Source of the DNA: Rhabdornis inornatus | Lineage: Eukaryota > Chordata > Aves > Passeriformes > Rhabdornithidae | Direction: 5' to 3' | Assembly (NCBI GenBank): GCA_013397075.1 | Contig: VWZS01006721.1 | Span: forward strand, 1,751,003 to 1,815,002 | Length of the DNA stretch: 64,000 nucleotides | Shown here: positions 48,601 to 60,512 of the stretch, piece after piece | Numbering within the stretch: the first letter of the stretch is position 1 | Layout of the letters: the number at the start of each line of letters is the position of its first letter | Notes under the pieces: model-generated | What the model was told of the DNA's origin: nothing | Database searches by the model: none | The model's input: the letters and a program-made list of their open reading frames with translations, nothing else | Program-made: the position numbers and the translations under genes

Positions 48601-51600
48601 TTTTTTCCTTCCTTTGCTCAAATGATGTCAGCATAATTGTCTTTACTCATATAAAAGCACCATGTAATATTTATATGCAGTGTGTTTGTTATTAATAATA
48701 ACAATAGTTTTAGAGCACAGGTTTGGGTATTCTCTTGGCCTCTTACTTCATTTCCTGTATATAAACAGTTAAGAAAAGAGTAAGTGATGGTGACAGGTGG
48801 AAGACAGGTTTTGGAAGCCTTACTTGCCATGACTTGGAGCTGCAGAACTGTGTGAATTGTGCAAATTTCCCAGGGCTATGTCAGTGAAATAACTTGTATT
48901 GACTTTCCCTGTAACACAAAACAGCACTTTTTAAGCAGCACCCACAAATTCTCTGTAGCACTCTCTGTGTTTTGTTTTAATCACATGATATATGCCAGAC
49001 ATTGAGTCATCATTTGCTAAAGCACATAAAATGGTATTCAATCTTTATGCTTCCCTAGCTGTACAGCTTTGCAGATTATTGTTTTACTGGTTCTTAGGTG
49101 ATTATCTTACCCATACAATATTACACTGCATAAAACTGTTTTCTCTTCGTAGGAAATTGAGTTTGCATCGTGATTCATACTTGCAATTATTGTCTAAATC
49201 CGTTCAATGACTCAAAATGGCACAGTTAGTAAAAAAAGCCAAACCAATCTCCATAGCTAACATATCTGCCCCTTGCTTTGAATTTTTTATAACCAGCACT
49301 AGCATGGTAGTCTTGTGAGTATAATCTCACTGGAACTTACTCATACTTCTCTCTTCTCCATGGTCATATAAATAGTGACCATAAATTCAGATGGGAAAGA
49401 CCTCCACAAAAGTGGCAACCGACACAGGGACAGCTGTGGCATTCAACATAGCTGGAATTTAGTGCACTAACATTTCACCTCAAGGACTTTTGTCACATTT
49501 ATTTAGTGTCTCAGTCTAGTTTCTCAGTAGGCAGATTTCTGAATACTGGAGATACTCCTCTGTCACACAGTTTGAGCCACAGTCTGGTATTTCTGTAACA
49601 TGAAGGCCTAGTTCTATAGCTTAGCTGATCAATCTGACACTCTTCCAGCTTTCGTGTTAGCACAAACATTTCAGAGAGTTTGAATACTGCTCTATCAGAG
49701 AACCTGTCCCAACTGGAGCCTTAAAAGAGGGTTTTCCCTCCAGGAAAAGAATAATGGTGTCACCTCTGCTGGCCTTGCTGACCTCACAAGACAAGAAAAG
49801 CTTTGATCAGTAAGTGCTTCTACATGGGAAAGGATTTCATTTCATCATCGAGGGAAAATTAAAAGCCTGGGCACTGATTTGTTTTGGTCTGCTATTATTC
49901 TCCCTTTGCATGAATCAGCATAGCACAGTTGCAGTGTGGCTCAAACTGTGTATGTGAGCTTGGTTTAGTGTTTAAAAGCATTTGGAGCTCTGTACTTCCA
50001 GTGAATGAAGTGTAAATGGAGAATGGTATTTTCCTTCAGCAGGAGATATGACATAGGAGGGCTGTGCTAGGTCCTGAGAACTTGATCAAACTGCTTCTGC
50101 ATATAGGCCCATGACTTATTAGAACATCTTCACAAAAGGGAACCCAGTCCTGAACTGAAAGTTTCAGTGGTTTAAATCATCATCTTTTCTCTTCATAATC
50201 TGTTCCAGTGCAGTGAAATTGTTCTTGGGGAGAAAAAAAAACGTCATAAATCTCAAGAATGACCTTAGGCTTGTAGTTGTGATCTTGTTCAGTGGGAGGA
50301 TTTGGAAGCAATTTTTCTAGATAGTGTGAGTATATTAAAAAAATATTACATCTTACTGGACATAAAATTTCTAATGACTGCAACCTGGGTGAAAATCTAT
50401 CTCGGTTTCAAATGAAACTGTGGAATTAAAATTGCACTTCCACTTGATTCTTATTTATTTGCATACATGCCCTTTTCTTCCACTCCCACAGAGTAAAGAT
50501 GTTAAACTTTTGCTAGTTACAGATCAATCTCACTAAGCCTTTCTCCAACGCTGTGGCTGTTTCTATGTAGAAATAGGCTCTGACCACTGATAAATATTCA
50601 CATATAAGCTTGGAGGAACACGTCACAGTTCTAGCAATAATGTGACTGTTCAAATATTTGATAGTTTTATGGTACAGATGACATTGAATATACAAAGTCA
50701 ATATTTTGAATGAGGCACAACAATCAATACCTGAGCTCCAAAAAGAAGTCAATATAAAATAAGTCAATATCACAGGTCTGCCCAAGAGGTTTTAATTTAG
50801 TTGCATGGAATGCTACTCTTTAAGAAAAAAAAAAGAAACACAAAAGCAAGGTTTAGAGTGCATAGCAACTAGTTGAGAAAAGAGCAAGCATAATCAATTT
50901 TTTTAATAAAGTTCATTGACCTCAATACATATTTAGGATGATTCAATTATAGGTTTTATGCTTTGATAGCAGTTCTTTGTAATGTGAAACAATGTCTCTA
51001 CTGGGTCATGCGGTAGTGGGGTCCCACACTTGCCACTCCTTTCTTCCACTCACTCTGCCATGCTTAGCATATGCATGACTTGGTGCCTGGACTGTCTAAA
51101 GCATGCTATCTTTTATACCTGTGATCTAGCAGGATGGGTGGCAGCTTTCCCGAATTCAACCTGCATGAGTGACAGCTTTACTTCACAAGGTGACATGTAC
51201 CTAATCTGCTTTCTTTTGTAGCTGGGTGTTCGTAGCTATGTTCCCTTTTTTTTTTTTCAGCTTCCCATAAAATAACTTACACATGCTGTCCAGCCATAAT
51301 GGAGATGTGTGAATGGATAAGAGTGTTGGGAGAAGCCTCCATCATTCACTCCATGCTCTGAGCAGATGCAGGGTAACCAGCTGTGTGAATCCACCCTAAG
51401 GCTATTGATTACCCTGTCACTGTTACAAACTGTTTACACATTATCTCAAGTGGCTCTGTCCCCAGTCTCAGGTTGTTCCTGCTACCCAACCAAACACAAA
51501 GACTCTTCTGCCAACTGCTCTTTCATTCTATGATGGATTTCAGAAATCAATCAACAGCTATAGCCCCTGGTGCTTCTTGGGCTTGGCCCACTGCTCTGGG

Positions 51601-52950
51601 CTGTTCTACAAGTTTCATAAGTAGAACTGTTTATATCTGTAAAAAATGTGCATGGTTTGTGTATGGCTTATAATAAATAAGACAGAGCAAGCAATGCGTT
51701 ATAGTGCAATAGCAGCTGGTTTCACTGCTGTGCATTGTCAAGATGACAGACTGCAAGTTATCTATCACACAATCTCATCTGTCAATCTGTTAGTACTCGT
51801 TATCATTACTGGATGCAACTCAAACACAAAATGAAATACAGTCAGGAGTGGGGGAGTTCTCAGTGCTTGATCTGATGTCAGTTGTTTGGCTTATGTGTAT
51901 TTTAGGTTTCAGCATCTTTTCTGTAACACAGAAGAATTTTTCAACAGAAAAGACTGTAAGAATGTAGAAATTGGATATCTGGAGAAGGGATGGTGCAGTG
52001 GAGCCCTTTTTCTTCAATTTTCAGATAAAATAAACTTATTTTAAATTAATAAATCAAAACATCTCATGTAAATACATAACTTATATTTTCCCTTGCTTAT
52101 CTCAAAACTCATAATGAGGAATAGGTAAGTATTTTACTATGACAGACACTATCACTGGTGATCTTTATCCATTTGGGTGTATATATGAAAGAATCAGACC
52201 CTCTCTCAAGGATACAGGTACATAGGTTGAGTGCATGAAAGTTTATATACCAGTTAGGCAAAAAAATCTCTGTTCCTTTAGTTTATCAGTGATGTGTGAA
52301 GTTTTGTTAATGCACTGCTCTGCATACAATTTTCCGTGCCCGCATTTGAAGATTAGACAAAAGAGAACATGCGTCAAACTTTTGGCCTTCCCTCAACATT
52401 ATCCTGTTGCCTTGGACTAGGAAAGCATAGATTGTCTGATGCTGAGAGCTGAGTTAACTCTGGGAGCTGAAAGTTTTCAGCATCTGTAGCAATTCAGGAA
52501 TGTTACTATCAGACACACATAATTATTTAGGCGTTTCTGACCCATTGCCATGTAGAGTTCTGTAATTGCTAGCACTATAAGGCCTTTCTTCTGATGAGTA
52601 ATGAGGTTTTTATCTCTTCCAAGAGGAAAGAAAAAAAAAGAAAAAAAATTGTACAATTTGTCAATTAAATAGTGCCATATTGGTCATAAAACGAATCATT
52701 ACCATTTAATTAAAAGGAAAGGGAAAGACACTGCAAGTTTTGGAGCTAAAATAGGATTTCTTCTGCCTGACATTGTTCATAAATCAGTCTACTATAACTA
52801 ATTGCAAAATCAACTTGTCACTAAAATGCAGAAAAGCTTTATCCACCACCTTCCCTTCATCCACCAGGTGGGTGCCTCCCTCAGCACCATCATTACTACT
52901 CACGTGAAAGCATAGAAATGAATAATAGTCTGAAGGTTATGATAAGCTCC
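48601..52950. other. Non-coding AT-rich DNA, no gene seen
   Basis: Frames are at most 90 codons (50513-50785 minus), none recognised. A T-run plus TTCAG acceptor-like word lies at 51246-51260, with no open exon identifiable behind it. 49740-49960 is a unique block with a 'ctttgcatgaatcagcatagc' word that may be regulatory. 52628-52650 is A-rich. No CR1 is visible. Confidence 0.66.
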
Positions 52951-53990
52951 TCAGTCTTGTGATAAAACCTCTAACTTGTGCCCCAGAGAGGCAGCAAACC
53001 TCCCTGGAAAGAGGGTCCTGTCTGCAAATGGGGGCTTCTGTTCCACACAGGAGAAAAACACCAATGACCATAACTCACTGTTGTTTCTTCTGGGAGCTGG
53101 TTTGTTGCAGGTTTTGTTGCAAGGGGTTGGTCTCTCTGACCTTGGCAAGATTTCTTGCACAGCCTCCTCCTCTACCTCATGTGCTTTATTTAAGGTACCC
53201 AGAGCCTCACACCTACTCTGTAACACCATCTTAGAGGGTGAGGAGAGCTTTCCCTTTCTGCCCTGTGCTGCAGCCTTCTTCCACCTCTCTAGACCCCTTG
53301 TAAAGCTGCCTTTCTCCTGGCACAAAGCAGATCCCGGGCCTTTTTCCATAGTGGCCACACTAAGTTGGCTTCCATGCATCAGAGATGGCAGAGTACAGCT
53401 CCATTGACTAATCTCTCTCTGGCAGATTCTGGCATTCTCCTATTTGCCACCTCCTCCTGCAGCTCAGCCACCAAACAGAGCAGGTCATCAGTCTGGGCAC
53501 ACTTCCCACACGCTAGCTTGGAATCACTTTCCTCCTCTCAGAATATCCCTTCATACATCCCACAGTCAGAAGCCTGGGTGCTGCTTGAGCAGCAGCTCTG
53601 TCTGTGTAGCTGCATTGTTTCTGCTGGGTGCTAAAAGCTCAGGAAAAGCAGAGGACACTGCCTTTTCCTGGCTGGGCACGATGCTGCCGACAGCACCTTT
53701 GCACTGCTGGGCACCTCCCCACTGCAAAATGTCAAATGCTTGCCGCCTGTTGCAGTCTCCTGGGCTGATGGGCTTGGCCTGCTTAAATATCCTGCACTGC
53801 CAGTGTGGGCTGTGCCTCTTGCTGTTTCTTCCTTTCCATGGGTCTCTGTTTTTCAGGGAATAATTCCCCTGTTTGCTCAAGTCTCTACTTGTCCATGAGT
53901 TTCCTCCTGTGTCCTCATGCTGCTGCTTTTTGCTTCTGCTGCGCTGACTGCTGCAGCATCTCTTGCAATCTGCTAGGCTGACGGCTTTAG
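52951..53990. other. GC-richer, pyrimidine-rich block of unknown origin
   Basis: About 1 kb is clearly richer in C and T on the plus strand (runs of CCTCCTCC, TTCTTCC, CTGCTGC) than the AT-rich DNA on both sides. It holds the densest cluster of long frames in the window: 52951-53379 minus, and 52976-53407 and 53444-53863 plus, each 139-143 codons. They overlap on both strands and have no recognisable domain, so they follow from composition. Candidates are a fragment of an endogenous-retrovirus LTR or internal region, an lncRNA exon, or an old processed sequence. I cannot decide. Confidence 0.45.
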
Positions 53991-54560
53991 GGAACTGTAT
54001 TCTTTCCTTGCATAGGTATAGTTAAGTCCTCAGTTCCTCAGATTTTCTTGACACTTGAGACCAGAAATTCAAAGCAAACATGGAACCAAGCCCACTGCTC
54101 TTCCCCAAATGACTCAAAAGATTCTGTACCCACATGCAGCACAATCTGAATTTCCCTTAGCGATAGCCCTTTCTGAAAACTGTACCTAGTCTGACTTCAG
54201 GAACATCAGCAGTTTTGCTTTAGCCTGCAGTTTGCTCAGAGCTGTATCACTTCCCCAGGCAGAAAAAGCCTAATGCCAAACACAATCAATTTCACCCAGG
54301 TTAACGAGTCCTAAATAATCAAAGTAATGATGACAATGGTATGATTGTAATCACCAAATTAATATGCTGGGTGAGGATTGTATAAGGCTCAAATGAATTT
54401 AATACACTTTTAAGACTAACAAAGACAACAAAGCTATCTTGTAGGATTCTTGTATCTTTGAAATATATATTTGTTCTGATGAGATGTCTAAGTCTATGGA
54501 CATGCAAAAAAGGGATAATTCAGCAATAATTGCATCTTATGCAGAATATATCGTGGGTGG
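53991..54560. other. Non-coding DNA, no gene seen
   Basis: Ordinary AT-rich unique sequence with a single 62-codon chance frame (54319-54507 minus). No repeats or motifs stand out. Confidence 0.68.
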
Positions 54561-54700
54561 TGGGGGATAAACAGCTTGTGAATCAATAAACCATGAGGCT
54601 GCAGGCTGTTATTTATTGATTTATGACCCACAGCTCCAAGTTTACTTCACATCTAATGCAATTATGCCGTCTGGATTATGCTTCATTTAAGAGGCAAGGA
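54561..54700. promoter_or_regulatory. Candidate HOX/PBX-type regulatory element with inverted repeat
   Basis: A perfect 10-bp inverted repeat, AATCAATAAA at 54581-54590 and TTTATTGATT at 54612-54621, is separated by 21 bases. The right arm runs into TTGATTTATGACC (54616-54628), close to the known composite HOX-PBX site TGATTTAYGAC. Further homeodomain-like words (TCTAATGCAATTATGCC, GGATTATGC) follow up to 54680. There is no open frame or repeat family. The texture suggests a conserved developmental enhancer, which is an inference. Confidence 0.3.
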
Positions 54701-55305
54701 ATATATATCATTTCATACCAGGAAACATGCTGTCTGCATGTTAATAATACTTCTAAGAGTTAGATACAATTTTTCAGCTGGATATATTTTGGTGAGGTGT
54801 GACATTCAAAATCTAATGTGCTGGCTGCTTGACTTCATCTTAAAAAGCCCCAACAAGGCACACTGCAAAAGATATGCAGAACAAACCTATTAGGTTCCAT
54901 CAAATCATGTTGTCAACTTTGACCCGTGCTGTTTTAAAACACTGTGGAACATTACCCCTTACCCCTTCAAACAGCCACCATGAATTCTACATGAGTTAGC
55001 AGCCTGTTCTGTGATAGACACGAGGGACGAAAGGCAGGACTTCCATACAGGACACTAGACAATCATGTGGCAAGCATCCTGTTTTCTGGGGTGTATCTGA
55101 AGCAGATGTGCTCTAGAGCACTTCTCAGATTATTTCTATCCAAGAGTTTCTAGTGGATTCTTCAGGTCTGGCAAGACCACACTGGATGAGGAAACGGTTG
55201 TGTGTGAAGGAGAAATCTTCCAACCAGCTCCACGGAGCAGTGAATTGTTGGGAATGATGGTTTATTGGGTTCTTTTCCTTTTAATCTTTTTTTTTTCTGT
55301 AATAG
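54701..55305. other. Non-coding DNA, no gene seen
   Basis: Unique sequence with short frames only. Its last part is a pyrimidine tract (55271-55298) leading to a TAATAG acceptor-like word at 55300-55305. Confidence 0.6.
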
Positions 55306-55404
55306 ATGTCCAAGAGCACACAGGAGACAGTTCTTTTGTGCACACTGATGGCTTGCTTTGGGATTTACTGTTCTGCAGGAAGAACATGTCTCTGCTACAG
55401 AAAG
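55306..55404 (+). other. Exon-like interval, unproven
   Basis: The interval is bounded on the left by a polypyrimidine tract and an AG (55304-55305) and on the right by AAAG|GTAAAG, a strong donor-like word (GT at 55405-55406). It is 99 bases, exactly 33 codons. The reading frame starting at 55306 is open throughout, as is one other frame. The 33 residues are cysteine-containing and match no family I recognise. Chance acceptor-donor pairs of this quality are common in 64 kb, so it may be a non-coding RNA exon, a pseudo-exon, or nothing. Confidence 0.2.
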
Positions 55405-58400
55405 GTAAAGAGTGGTGGTGCAAAAGCTCGTGTCCACCTAGGGACAGAGTCTCATAGTGGCACCTGCTCACATTCCTTCTCTGCGTTGCCCTGTGCAGCT
55501 CCTGTGTCACAGTCGTCTCATCTGCAGCCAAGGGCCATGGAACATTTATTCTTACTGTAAGAAAAGATCATTAGAGGAGTACTCAAATTCTTAGCTAAAT
55601 CACTCTGATTCTCATGACAGTAATTCATTTCAATGAAAATGTTTCCTTGAAGCAATAAAAAAATTATTCTCCTTCCTTCACAAGTACAACCCTTCAGCCA
55701 TGTCTCTATAAATCTTGCAACTGTTTCATGATCTGTTAGAAGTATAATTTCCCTCACCAATAGCCTGAACCTACCAGGTGCTAAAAGCCTCTTTATAAAG
55801 TTCTAAAAGCCAAACACAGCTTCATTGTGAATGCCTTCTCCTGACCATGTAGAGTCCACAAGTCGTCCAGAAGAATGATAAACTCTTTAGAGTACATTGA
55901 GATGTGAACATTGTCCAGTGGAAATCATGCCAGCATGTGCCAGTGTTTTGGCCACACACTATGAGGAAGAGGAAGTCTGTTTGTTTATTCATAGGAGAGA
56001 GCAGGAAAGAGTTAGCAGCAGGCTCTGGGACCTGAGTATGTTCTGTGTGAATTGGCATATCCTGCCATAAATGTTTCCCATTGTTTTGGGCCCATGACAC
56101 CAGTCAGTGCAGCCTGGCTTCACCAAGGGACTTTGCAGCCCTGTACACTTGGTCAATATCTTAAACTCGTGTTTGCATTGCAGAGAACATTTTTGTTCCC
56201 TTTGCCTCAGATTCTAAATTATAAACACACAGTAGGAACACAGTAGTCACATTTTCAGAAAATATGCAGAAGGATGTACCAGGATTTTGCTTTTATATCT
56301 TTCTTTACAAATGACATTACTTATAGTCAACCATTACATTTGCAAAATATGGTAAGGTGCTGTCATGCTGCACTAAGGAATGGCAATATTTGGTTATGTG
56401 GAAGGCAGTACTTGTGCCTCTCTCCTAGTGTCACTAATGTTACCCTACAAGCAGCACTAAGGTGCTTTTGTTCTTAAACATTTGGACTGCAAATACCGGA
56501 GAGGAAGAGGAAGGTGTTTAAAATGGATAACTTCACTCTCTCACCTAAGTCATCTGTTCTGTATCTTGCTGGACACCCAAGCAGGGAAGACATTTGGTGA
56601 GATTGTATCCATCTAGATCCCTTTTTATGAATCAGGTAAATATAATTTTTCCTTGGGTCTGCAGAGGAAGATACAAAGCATTTTATGCCCTGACACGCAA
56701 GTGCACAAATCTGCATGTTTTGCCACTGCAGCCATGCACTTCTCCATTGCTGCCTTGTTGCTGTAGCAGTGTCTCTAGTCCTGATGCAGGTTCTCATTTT
56801 AAACTCTCATTTTGAAAAGATATAAAGTCAGAGCTGTTAGTAATGTGCCCTTGTTGCTATGAAGATTTTGTAGTTCTATATTTTTATTTTTATTTTGCTT
56901 TTACTCTGTGCAGGGCAGAGGAGTCCTTACTGCCTTAATTACAATACAATGACAGCAGACTATAACCCTGCATTTTTAACATTACGTAATTGTAGTAAGT
57001 TTAGTGCAACTATTATGGGTAAATTATTTAGTTCAATGCCTGAAGTCAACAGTTTCTACTCATTGCCATTAAAAATGGAGAATAACTCAAGAACAACTTC
57101 ATGGTGCCACAAGTAAATAAAGTCATTTGTTACAAGTTATTTTTCATCTCAGCAGAGACAGTAGTCCAAGAGCAGATTTTTAAGGGCAGAGGGCAATATG
57201 AAAAGCATAGGGATGAAAATAAATTTTTTCAGGCTTAAAGAATTATTTGCTGCAAATAAAATACAATTCTCTGTCTCTAGTACATTGGATCATCAAGCGT
57301 CCAGCTCACAGGGTTGAAAGTAACTGTGTTCAAATGCAAGTATTTACTTCACATAGCATAATTCAGGGTGCCATCTGTAGCATATATTTGTTTCTCCTTT
57401 AGATCAGCACTTTGAAGGTATGAAAATGACTGTGCTACAGCTACACCTGAAGAAGCACACAATTCTCTGATTTATATCACCTGGTGTGAAGTTGCAGGCA
57501 GCAGCTGAGTGACTACCACTAGTATTTCAAGAGCACCAAAAGAGCTCAGAAATAAACCTTAGTTTGTGGACAGGACAAAAGTTCATACATTGTATTGGGA
57601 GTTTAAACCATTTTATCCACTGGTTAATGGTTACTTGCAGCAGCCTTCCAAGCTGACTCAGTGTTCTAAATCATAGCTGAAGTACATGGAGTGTCAATTA
57701 ATTCCAATAACTCGGAATTAAAGACATCAGATCTGAGATGATCAGGTATAATCTGGGAGTTCTGGCATTAAACATAGGGTGTTAAATAAATTTTAGTGGA
57801 AATCAGGAAAAGGAAAGAAAATGAAGGTAATCTTCAAAAGTTGTGCAAACAAAAAACTGAATGCCGTTGCTTTTCTGAGCAGGTACCAGGATAAATGACT
57901 GCAGGGAGAGCATCCAAACTATGTGGATTTTAATAAAGTCATGGGAGCTATTTCTTTATAATTCACACCTCAAAATCAATTCCCACTGTAAAACTCTGAG
58001 GTGGGCTGGGGAAAAAAGCTGATTAATTGTAACATGGTGGTAAAATAAAGGAATTGCAATATAACCTCTGGTGAGGTATGTTTTGGTGAGAGATTTGCAG
58101 TTTTCCAGTGAGAGGCGCAGTCTGTTATAAATTCTGGTTTTTATTGACTTTTTTCTCTTATAATAAACTTGGAATTCATAGGACTGATCCTCTTAGAAGG
58201 AGAGTTCTTTAAAAAAAAAATTAATTAAGCAATCAAAGCAAGTGTGAGCAAAAACTTAAGGAAAGCTGGGGAAGGTATATATTTCTATTTGTGCAAATAA
58301 ACAAGTTGTGGCATATGCATTCTGGGTAGCACAATTTCTGGGTGAAATGGACCATTTTTGGAAGGAAATGAGGCTGTGGAGCTCTTCTCATATTATGCAT

Positions 58401-58853
58401 GAGCCCTTCAGATTTTACAGAGATGAGATTTGGCCTCAGTTTACCAAATCAAAAGGTGAGTTAAAAAATGTGTGGCAAATATCTAACATTTTAATCTCTC
58501 TCTCCAGCACCTACAGGAAGATCTCTGACTATGCTCCCCTTCAAGACTCTTTGGGATGTCTAAAAATCACTGGGTTCAGTATGGGCCTTCAGATTTTGTG
58601 CTGCTATGACTGATTTAATAAATTACAGCATCAAATAGGGTTGTGGAGACCACACTACAGCTCTTTGCTAAACATATACATTATGTTGCAAAGATACAGC
58701 AAATACAGGAGGCTTTTAGTAGTATGATACCTTACATTGATATTTAATTTTTTCACATCCCAAATAAACTCTTTAGTCAGAAGCTGCGTTTTACATAGAT
58801 AATGTTGTGCTGTCTTGATGGTCAAGTCTCTCTTTTCTTGCAGACTTTTTTAT
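55405..58853. other. Non-coding DNA, no gene seen
   Basis: Frames are at most 107 codons (56474-56797 minus) and have antisense partners on the same bases. No repeats or RNA genes are recognised. 58308-58613 plus (101 codons) contains no known motif. Confidence 0.66.
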
Positions 58854-58938
58854 AGACAAGACTAGACTAGACTAGAACTAGAATATCTTGAATTGGAAGG
58901 GACTCACAAGGATCATCAAGCCCAACTCCTGGCCCTGA
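58854..58938 (-). mobile_element. Short CR1 3' stub with (GACTA)n tail, minus strand
   Basis: A tail of repeated AGACTAGACTAGACTAGAACTAGAATA words (58854-58885, in pieces) is followed by 'ttggaagggactcacaagga' (58893-58912), 'tcatcaagcccaactcctgg' and 'ccctg'. This is the reverse complement of a CR1 3' end of a different subfamily from the copies ending in ATTCTATG repeats. Only about 50 bases of body remain. Confidence 0.88.
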
Positions 58939-60332
58939 GATATAATCTAGGGATCTTGATATACTTGACTTGTTTCCTTCAAAGATCCTGGGGGGTTTAG
59001 TCTCCATACCAACAGTCATAAATTTGCTGTTTTTATGGAGACATGAGTATTAATCCCTAGTATAGGCATTATTTTGACTGTACCTGACCAGAACCTGCAG
59101 TATTTACCATAACATTGTTCTTGACAGTATTGGCCAAGATGGCAGTGTTCTAAAATTAAACAAATTCAAAGCAACTTAGCTCCAAACCTGCCTCCTCCCA
59201 GGCACCTGGACTCCCAGAATTATACAAAGCCTCAATTTCTGGTTTGTTTTTTTGGGTTTTTTTTCTGTACAATCCAGGCAGAGTCATTATGGGGCCTGGT
59301 TGTGCTCATGTCTACAGTCACAACCTGTGGCATCACACAGATGGTATCCAAAAGTAATGAATTCAGAGCATCAAAGTACAGGAGTTAAAATATACAAAGA
59401 AATTAACAGTCCTGTCCCAAAGTTCTTCCAGTTGGAAAGGCAACACACAATAGGTAAGTGGCAAAATATTTCGAAGGTTTAAGGAACCTATCATCAACAG
59501 GAAGAAAGAGCCATGCCTTTCCTTGAGTCATGAATCCATTGTCACTACCAATATAAGGTACATAGTGAAGAGAGAAGTGACTGCTTTGTAATTTGCCCTT
59601 GGTTTGGACAAGTTTCTGAAATGCTGGTAGCATGATTTATGAGTGTGTTCTCAACTGGAAACAATTAGATCATCAGATGTGCATCTGGCAACTTGCACAG
59701 TGAGTTCATTTTTCTAACCCATCTCTTAGCTGCAGGAAGTACTGCAGATAGCTTGGGAGAAAGACATAGTTATGATATGAGATACTTTAAAAAAATGGTT
59801 GAGAACCTAGACCCGGAATTTTAAACAAAACAACCAACTAAACAAAAACCCAAAAATCCCCAAGCTGTCCTAGATATAATGTATACTTCATAGACTCTAT
59901 TATCAATAATGAAACATACAGCCTAGCTAACACAGACCGTAAGCAAACATTGCTCATATCATTTTGGCTCCAGGAAAAGGAGAGAGAAAGAGAACACACA
60001 GAATAAATATGTAGAGCAGAAGGATCCTCTGAAGGCTTTAACGTCTCTGCTCTGTGCCCAGGTCAGCACACCTCACTCTCATTCTTTTCTGCTGTGTTTG
60101 TGACCCAATATCCTGTTTCTTTTCTGCAGCCCAAGACACTACAGATGTGAACAGTATGTTTAATCTGCTTGTAGGCTAGCATTTTTTGTTGCTTAAGTGT
60201 GTCTCTTATCTATTCTGATCATATTTTTGCTTTGGTAGGAGAGGTAGGTCATACCCAGCCCTGCTGAAATTTCATCTGCTAATGGACCCAAGTTTGTAAT
60301 CTGCATGGATTAGACCAAGGTGTAAATCAGAG
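58939..60332. other. Non-coding DNA, no gene seen
   Basis: Frames are at most 76 codons. 59824-59862 is an A-rich tract of AAACAAAACAACC-type words. 59240-59265 is T/G-rich. No transposon or RNA gene is recognised. Confidence 0.67.
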
Positions 60333-60418
60333 GATCATAGAATCATCATAGAATCACACAATCATAGAATTACAGAATCATAGAATCATGGAGTCATAGA
60401 GTCATAGAATCATAGAAT
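60333..60418. repeat. Expanded ATCATAGA tail of a CR1
   Basis: Roughly ten degenerate copies of an ATCATAGA octamer (also ATCACACA, ATTACAGA, GTCATAGA) run together. They correspond to the ATTCTATG/ATTCTGTG terminal repeats of CR1 read on the minus strand. Most CR1 ends carry two to four such units, so this tail is expanded and partly diverged. Confidence 0.92.
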
Positions 60419-60512
60419 GGTTTGGATTGGAAGGGACTTTAAATATCATCTAGTTCTAAGCCCCTGCTGTGGGCAGGGACACCTTTCACAAGACCAGGTT
60501 GATCACATCTCC
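60419..60512 (-). mobile_element. CR1 retrotransposon 3' end, minus strand
   Basis: The body follows the octamer tail: 'ggtttggattggaagggact' (60419-60438), 'ttaaatatcatctagttcta', 'agcccctgctgtgggcaggg', 'acacctttcacaagaccagg' and 'ttgatcacatctccatc'. The match to CR1 stops near 60512, so under 100 bases of body remain. The 144-codon frame at 60417-60851 starts in this element with the usual antisense-CR1 peptide and runs on into unrelated DNA; it is not a gene. Confidence 0.94.

Noticed and set aside
51246..51260. Long T-run followed by CAG, resembling a splice acceptor
   Set aside because: No open, donor-terminated interval follows within a normal exon length that I could support.
52951..53863. 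Three frames of 139-143 codons on both strands
   Set aside because: They overlap on opposite strands in a pyrimidine-rich block. The low stop-codon density follows from composition, and no family motif is seen.
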